Shown here piece after piece: positions 6,131-9,722 of a stretch of 9,722 bases of DNA; the stretch's first letter is position 1, and the number at the start of each line of letters is the position of its first letter. This DNA is from Desulfobacterales bacterium (GTDB lineage: Bacteria > Desulfobacterota > Desulfobacteria > Desulfobacterales > UBA11574). A program made the translations under genes and the position numbers. The notes below the pieces were generated by a model that saw only the letters and a program-made list of their open reading frames with translations, searched no databases and was not told the DNA's origin. The stretch spans positions 1-9,722 of the forward strand of contig JAUVTO010000055.1 of assembly GCA_030601485.1 (NCBI GenBank), read 5' to 3'.

Positions 6131-8797
6131 TTAGACTTCAAACTCTTTAATTTTATTCAGATTCGACAGCAGTTTTTGCTGTTTTTCAACAAGCAGGCCG
6201 TGCTTTTCTTTTACTTTTTCCACCACATGTGCGGGCGCCTTGCTGAGAAAATCCTCATTGTTTAGTTTCTTTGAAACCATGGCCGACTCATTTGTCAGTT
6301 TATTGATTTCCTTGTCAAGCCGTTCAATCTCCTTTGCAAAATCGACAATTCCTTCTAATGAAACAAAAATCGTAGCATCATGTACAACTGCCGTTGCCGC
6401 AGACTTTGGCCTTTCAACCGCATTTTCCACGGATAAAGATTTAAGTCTGGCAAGGTTAATGATCATGTCCCGGTACTGTTGTATGGTTTTCTTTGTTGAT
6501 TCGTCCTGAGACTGGGCCGAAACGGCCAAGGATAATGACGGTGAAATGTTCATCTCACCCCTTATATTTCTGATGCTGGTTATTATTTCTGAGATAAGTC
6601 TCATATTGGATTCCGCTTCCTCATCCCGTTGTATGCTATTATCATTGTCGGCATATAACGGAAATGCTGCTTTCATGATGGATCCTCGCGTGCCCGGAAG
6701 TTTATGCCAGATTTCCTCTGTAATAAAAGGCACAAAAGGATGAAGCAAAACCAGTGTATCATGCAGAACACGCCGCAACACGCTCAGGGTTGCTTGTTGC
6801 CGGCTCTGTCCCTCTTGTCCGTACAAAGTCGGTTTAATGGCTTCAAGGTACCAGTCACAGAATTCATGCCACACAAAATTGTAAAGCGCCCCGGCCGCAT
6901 CATTAAACCGGTAATTTTCAAGCGCGTCGGAAACTTTGCCGCTCACATGATAGAGTCTGGACAGAATCCACCGGTCAACAAGGGAAAGCGGTTCGGTGGT
7001 TATGTTTTTATATGGTTTATTTATGTGTATCAGGGCGAAACGGGCAGCGTTCCAGATCTTGTTGATAAAATTACGGTAGCCTTCAACGCGCTTTTCAGAC
7101 ATCTTTACATCTCTGCCCTGGGCTGCAAAAGCGGCCAGAGTAAAGCGAAATGCATCGGTTCCATAGCGGTCGATAACGCTCAGGGGGTCAATTACATTTC
7201 CGGTCGATTTGCTCATCTTTTTGCCTGCTTCATCACGTACCAGGGCATGCACATAAACATCTTTAAAGGGCACTTCATCCATGAAATGGATACCCATCAT
7301 CATCATTCTGGCGACCCAGAAAAAGAGAATATCAAAACCGGTAACAAGAACAGATGTGGGATAAAACAATTTTAACAGCGGTGTCTGATCCGGCCATCCC
7401 ATGGTTGAAAAAGGCCACAGGGCGGAGCTGAACCAGGTATCCAGTACGTCCGTGTCCTGTACAAGATCAGTCCCGCCACACGCCGGACACGTTGCAGGCG
7501 TATCCATGGCAACAATTATTTCTTTACATTTATTGCAGGTCCATGCCGGGATCTGGTGTCCCCACCATATCTGCCGAGAAATACACCAGTCCTTAATATT
7601 GTTCATCCACTCAAAATAAGTCTTGGTCCATATTTCAGGAATGATTTTTGTATCACCGTTCTTAACGGCATCAATCGCTTTTTTTGCAAGGGGCTTTGTC
7701 CGGATAAACCACTGTTTTGACAAATTAGGCTCAATTATAGTCTTACACCGATAACAGTGACCGATGCTGTGCTGGTACGGATCGATTTTTTCAAGAAGCC
7801 CCTCTTCTTTAAGCGCGTCAACCACGGCCTTCCTGCATTCGAATCGATCAAGACCTATGAACTTGCCTGCTTCTGATGTCATCCGGCCGTCATCACCGAT
7901 AACTTTTATACGTTCCAGATTATGGTGGTTTCCGATCTCAAAGTCATTGGGGTCATGGGCGGGTGTAATCTTTAATGCTCCGGTTCCAAAGGACATGTCT
8001 ACATATTTGTCTTTAATGATTGGAATGGTTCTGTTCATAAGGGGAAGTATCACCTGAAGGGATTCGATACCTTGGTAACGCTCATCGTTTGGATTTACTG
8101 CTACGGCCGTATCACCTAACATGGTTTCAGGCCGGGTGGTTGCAACAACCACACCCCCTGTTCCGTCTGTAAAAGGATACCGCACATGATACAGATGACC
8201 ATCATGCTCTTTATGTTCGACTTCAAGATCAGCAAGTGCCGTATGGCAGCGATGGCACCAGTTAATAATATAATTACCGCGATAGATAAGACCTTCGTGG
8301 TACAGATTTACAAAAACCTTGCGTACGGCTTTTGAAAGCCCCTCATCCATGGTAAAACGCTCTCGCTCCCAGTCACATGAAGCGCCAAGGCGTTTCAGTT
8401 GATTAATGATGGCGCTGCCATATTCCCTGCGCCATTCCCAAACCGCCTCAATGAACTTTTTCCTGCCCACCTGATGGCGATCCATACCCTCATCGGCGAG
8501 CTTTTTTTCCACAACATTCTGGGTGGCGATTCCTGCATGGTCGGTACCAGGCATCCACAGAACATTATCGCCACGCAATCTCCTGTAGCGGCAGAGAATA
8601 TCCTGCAATGTATTATTAAGCGCGTGACCCATGTGAAGAACGCCGGTGACATTCGGCGGAGGGATTACAATAGAATAGCACTTTTGATCGCTTTTCTCCT
8701 CGTTTGCCGCAAACAGCAATTCTTTTTCCCAGAAAGCGTACCAACGTTTTTCCACGTCATGGGGTTCATAACCTTTGTTAAGAAGATCGGAACTCAT
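6131..8797 (-). CDS. valS: Valyl-tRNA synthetase
   Basis: Charges tRNA-Val with valine in the cytosol; class I synthetase of 888 residues, a normal length. The ATP-binding motifs are HMGH (55-58) inside PPNVTGVLHMGH and KMSKS (527-531). The editing domain is recognisable by TTRPETMLGD (220-229) and HDPNDFEIG (281-289). Cysteine pairs at C181/C184 and C348/C351, and at C421/C424 and C437/C440, look like zinc knuckles of the connective peptide. The anticodon-binding domain follows WFSSALWP and the Rossmann fold, and the last 70 or so residues form the basic coiled coil typical of bacterial ValS. GGAG (8807-8810) precedes the ATG by nine bases. It is the first gene of the operon with nadC and the rhomboid gene. 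No T-box motif was recognised in the leader. Confidence 0.98.
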   Translation of the reverse strand: MSSDLLNKGYEPHDVEKRWYAFWEKELLFAANEEKSDQKCYSIVIPPPNVTGVLHMGHALNNTLQDILCRYRRLRGDNVLWMPGTDHAGIATQNVVEKKLADEGMDRHQVGRKKFIEAVWEWRREYGSAIINQLKRLGASCDWERERFTMDEGLSKAVRKVFVNLYHEGLIYRGNYIINWCHRCHTALADLEVEHKEHDGHLYHVRYPFTDGTGGVVVATTRPETMLGDTAVAVNPNDERYQGIESLQVILPLMNRTIPIIKDKYVDMSFGTGALKITPAHDPNDFEIGNHHNLERIKVIGDDGRMTSEAGKFIGLDRFECRKAVVDALKEEGLLEKIDPYQHSIGHCYRCKTIIEPNLSKQWFIRTKPLAKKAIDAVKNGDTKIIPEIWTKTYFEWMNNIKDWCISRQIWWGHQIPAWTCNKCKEIIVAMDTPATCPACGGTDLVQDTDVLDTWFSSALWPFSTMGWPDQTPLLKLFYPTSVLVTGFDILFFWVARMMMMGIHFMDEVPFKDVYVHALVRDEAGKKMSKSTGNVIDPLSVIDRYGTDAFRFTLAAFAAQGRDVKMSEKRVEGYRNFINKIWNAARFALIHINKPYKNITTEPLSLVDRWILSRLYHVSGKVSDALENYRFNDAAGALYNFVWHEFCDWYLEAIKPTLYGQEGQSRQQATLSVLRRVLHDTLVLLHPFVPFITEEIWHKLPGTRGSIMKAAFPLYADNDNSIQRDEEAESNMRLISEIITSIRNIRGEMNISPSLSLAVSAQSQDESTKKTIQQYRDMIINLARLKSLSVENAVERPKSAATAVVHDATIFVSLEGIVDFAKEIERLDKEINKLTNESAMVSKKLNNEDFLSKAPAHVVEKVKEKHGLLVEKQQKLLSNLNKIKEFEV

Positions 8798-8816
8798 ATC
8801 ATATTACTCCATTATT

Positions 8817-8920
8817 CCCTCCGGGGCGCAGGCCCTACCCTCCGGCCTGGAAGCCCTACGAGCTGGAAGCGGGGCCGGAGGCCAATTGGGGTTCTTGCGT
8901 TACGCATATCGCACGCAACA
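8817..8920. repeat. GC-rich inverted repeats in the valS leader
   Basis: CCTCCGGCC (8839-8847) is perfectly complementary to GGCCGGAGG (8873-8881). CCCTCCGG occurs at both 8817-8824 and 8838-8845, and TGGAAGC occurs twice between the arms. Next to it TTGCGT (8895-8900) pairs with ACGCAA (8913-8918). The base composition is far richer in G and C than the flanking AT-rich sequence. It lies between the upstream terminator and the valS ATG, so most of it should be in the valS mRNA leader if the promoter is near 8920-8940. It may be a dispersed repeat or a structured leader; I cannot tell which. No clear valS promoter was recognised. Confidence 0.5.
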
Positions 8921-8929
8921 TCCGGATAC

Positions 8930-8967
8930 AGGTAAAAAATTGAAAAGGGGATTATTGAATAATCCCC
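8930..8967 (-). terminator. Intrinsic terminator of the acidic protein gene
   Basis: The sequence at 8947-8967 is a perfect palindrome with 10-bp arms (GGGGATTATT) around one base. On the - strand it is followed by TTTTCAATTTTTT (8946-8934), a good U-tract. It stands 75 bp after the stop of the acidic gene and separates that gene from valS, so the valS operon probably has its own promoter. Confidence 0.75.
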
Positions 8968-9041
8968 GACTGTTTTACCGGTTATTTTTTTGGTATGATC
9001 AGACTAATCAGGCAAAATGTAATTATTGTGCAAAGGAACAA

Positions 9042-9680
9042 TCATTTTTCATTTCCCGCCCCATCTTGGAGCAGGATGCTTTTTAATCTCTCTATTTCGC
9101 GTGTGACCGTTTTTTCAATGACCTCGACAAGAATGCCATCGATCTTTTCGTAAAACATCTTTTTTATAACCCGTTCCAAAGCTGCTTCCATCTGTGCATC
9201 CGACACCTTTTCAGACTTAAGCAAATCCTCCGAAACATCTTCTTTAGCGTCGAGTTCCATGCCCAGAGAATCGACGAAATCATCACTCAGAGCCTGATCA
9301 ATGGCTACTTCTTCGCCTAATTTATCATCTAATACATTAGGCTCTTCTAAAAGACCTGCATTTAAATCAGCAAGATCTTCTGCTTCCTGAGAGGTGTCCA
9401 CGGTTATATGGATAGGCTCGCCGATTTCCTCTATTTCTTGGGGGGTATCGCTCATTGCCTCGGTTAATGTTATGATCTCTTCTGATGATTCCGCTTCTTG
9501 GGCGACGACGTCTTCCTTTATAACTTCCACGTCAGGTTCATCGGCTGCCTCCAGAAGGTCGATAATTTCTTCATCATCTTGAGCCATATCAATGGCTTCT
9601 TCTTTGAGTTCGATAATTTCTTCGTCTTCTGCGGATTCTGCACCTTCAATTTTCTTGTCGGGATCATTATTGTCCGTCAT
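9042..9680 (-). CDS. Acidic protein of unknown function with EEII repeats and a helical C-terminus
   Basis: I do not recognise this 212-residue protein with confidence. Residues 1-155 are very rich in Glu and Asp and probably disordered. They contain a recurring short motif: EEIIELKEE (20-28), EEIIDLLEA (37-45) and EEIITLTEA (67-75), with a weaker EEIGEPI (84-90). Residues 160-203 form a likely amphipathic helical region, AALERVIKKMFYEKIDGIL followed by VEVIEKTVTREIERLK. A disordered acidic front with a small helical oligomerising end recalls PopZ-type polar scaffolds, but this is resemblance of layout, not proven homology. There is no signal peptide or membrane segment. GGGGG (9686-9690) lies five bases before the ATG. 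The gene appears monocistronic, with a terminator at 8930-8967. Confidence 0.75.
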   Translation of the reverse strand: MTDNNDPDKKIEGAESAEDEEIIELKEEAIDMAQDDEEIIDLLEAADEPDVEVIKEDVVAQEAESSEEIITLTEAMSDTPQEIEEIGEPIHITVDTSQEAEDLADLNAGLLEEPNVLDDKLGEEVAIDQALSDDFVDSLGMELDAKEDVSEDLLKSEKVSDAQMEAALERVIKKMFYEKIDGILVEVIEKTVTREIERLKSILLQDGAGNEK

Positions 9681-9712
9681 ATCAACCCCCTGTTTACCAT
9701 AACGTGCCGTAC

Positions 9713-9718
9713 ATTATA
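9713..9718 (-). promoter_or_regulatory. Candidate -10 box for the acidic protein gene
   Basis: A perfect TATAAT on the - strand, about 33 bases upstream of the ATG at 9680. The -35 box would fall beyond the right edge of the window, so only half of the promoter can be seen. Confidence 0.45.
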
Positions 9719-9722
9719 AACA

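Noticed and set aside
6704..7375. Open frame of 223 codons on the + strand
   Set aside because: It is antisense to the conserved body of valS and matches no recognisable family.
8399..8935. Open frame of 178 codons on the + strand, plus the overlapping frame at 8775-9086
   Set aside because: Both are antisense to the valS start or cross its GC-rich leader and the terminator, with no coding signals.
8798..8940. T-box riboswitch before valS
   Set aside because: No T-box consensus or antiterminator pairing was recognised, and T-boxes for valS are not expected in this group.
1..9722. tRNA genes, CRISPR arrays or a replication origin
   Set aside because: No cloverleaf, regularly spaced repeats or DnaA-box clusters were seen.

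Overview
The window looks like a chromosomal segment of a sulfate-reducing deltaproteobacterium, most likely of the Desulfobacterales. This is inferred from gene content: purine biosynthesis with PurH split into two separate proteins, a rhomboid protease fused to a DnaJ-like C-terminal domain, and two copies of a short terminal-inverted-repeat element of a kind I associate with that group. No rRNA or other marker gene is present to confirm it.

Left end (1-681): this reads as the tail of an integron gene-cassette array. One whole cassette (about 82-675) carries a small SEC-C zinc-motif protein on the + strand, followed by a 104-bp attC-like site. The last bases of an upstream attC-like site lie at 81-87. 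A 151-bp MITE-like repeat sits inside the cassette, upstream of the gene. No integrase is visible; it would lie to the left.

784-2865 (- strand): two genes for the last two steps of IMP synthesis, IMP cyclohydrolase then AICAR formyltransferase. They are normally the two halves of one PurH protein, and here they are separated by about 153 bp. A second copy of the MITE-like repeat (3038-3188) and a separate imperfect hairpin repeat (3303-3421) fill the 650-bp divergent gap to the next gene.

3515-4282 (+ strand): a complete prepilin peptidase (PilD family) standing alone. It converges on the next operon with only 22 bp between the stop codons.

4305-8797 (- strand): a compact operon valS - nadC - rhomboid/DnaJ-CTD fusion, with gaps of 18 and 5 bp. 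It covers tRNA-Val charging, NAD synthesis and a membrane protease. The valS leader is GC-rich with strong inverted repeats.

9042-9680 (- strand): a very acidic protein of unknown function with repeated EEII-type motifs and a helical C-terminus, ended by a clear intrinsic terminator at 8930-8967. A perfect -10 box lies at the right edge of the window.

The most interesting points are the integron cassette, with its paired attC boxes and transposon-like insert, and the rhomboid/DnaJ fusion.
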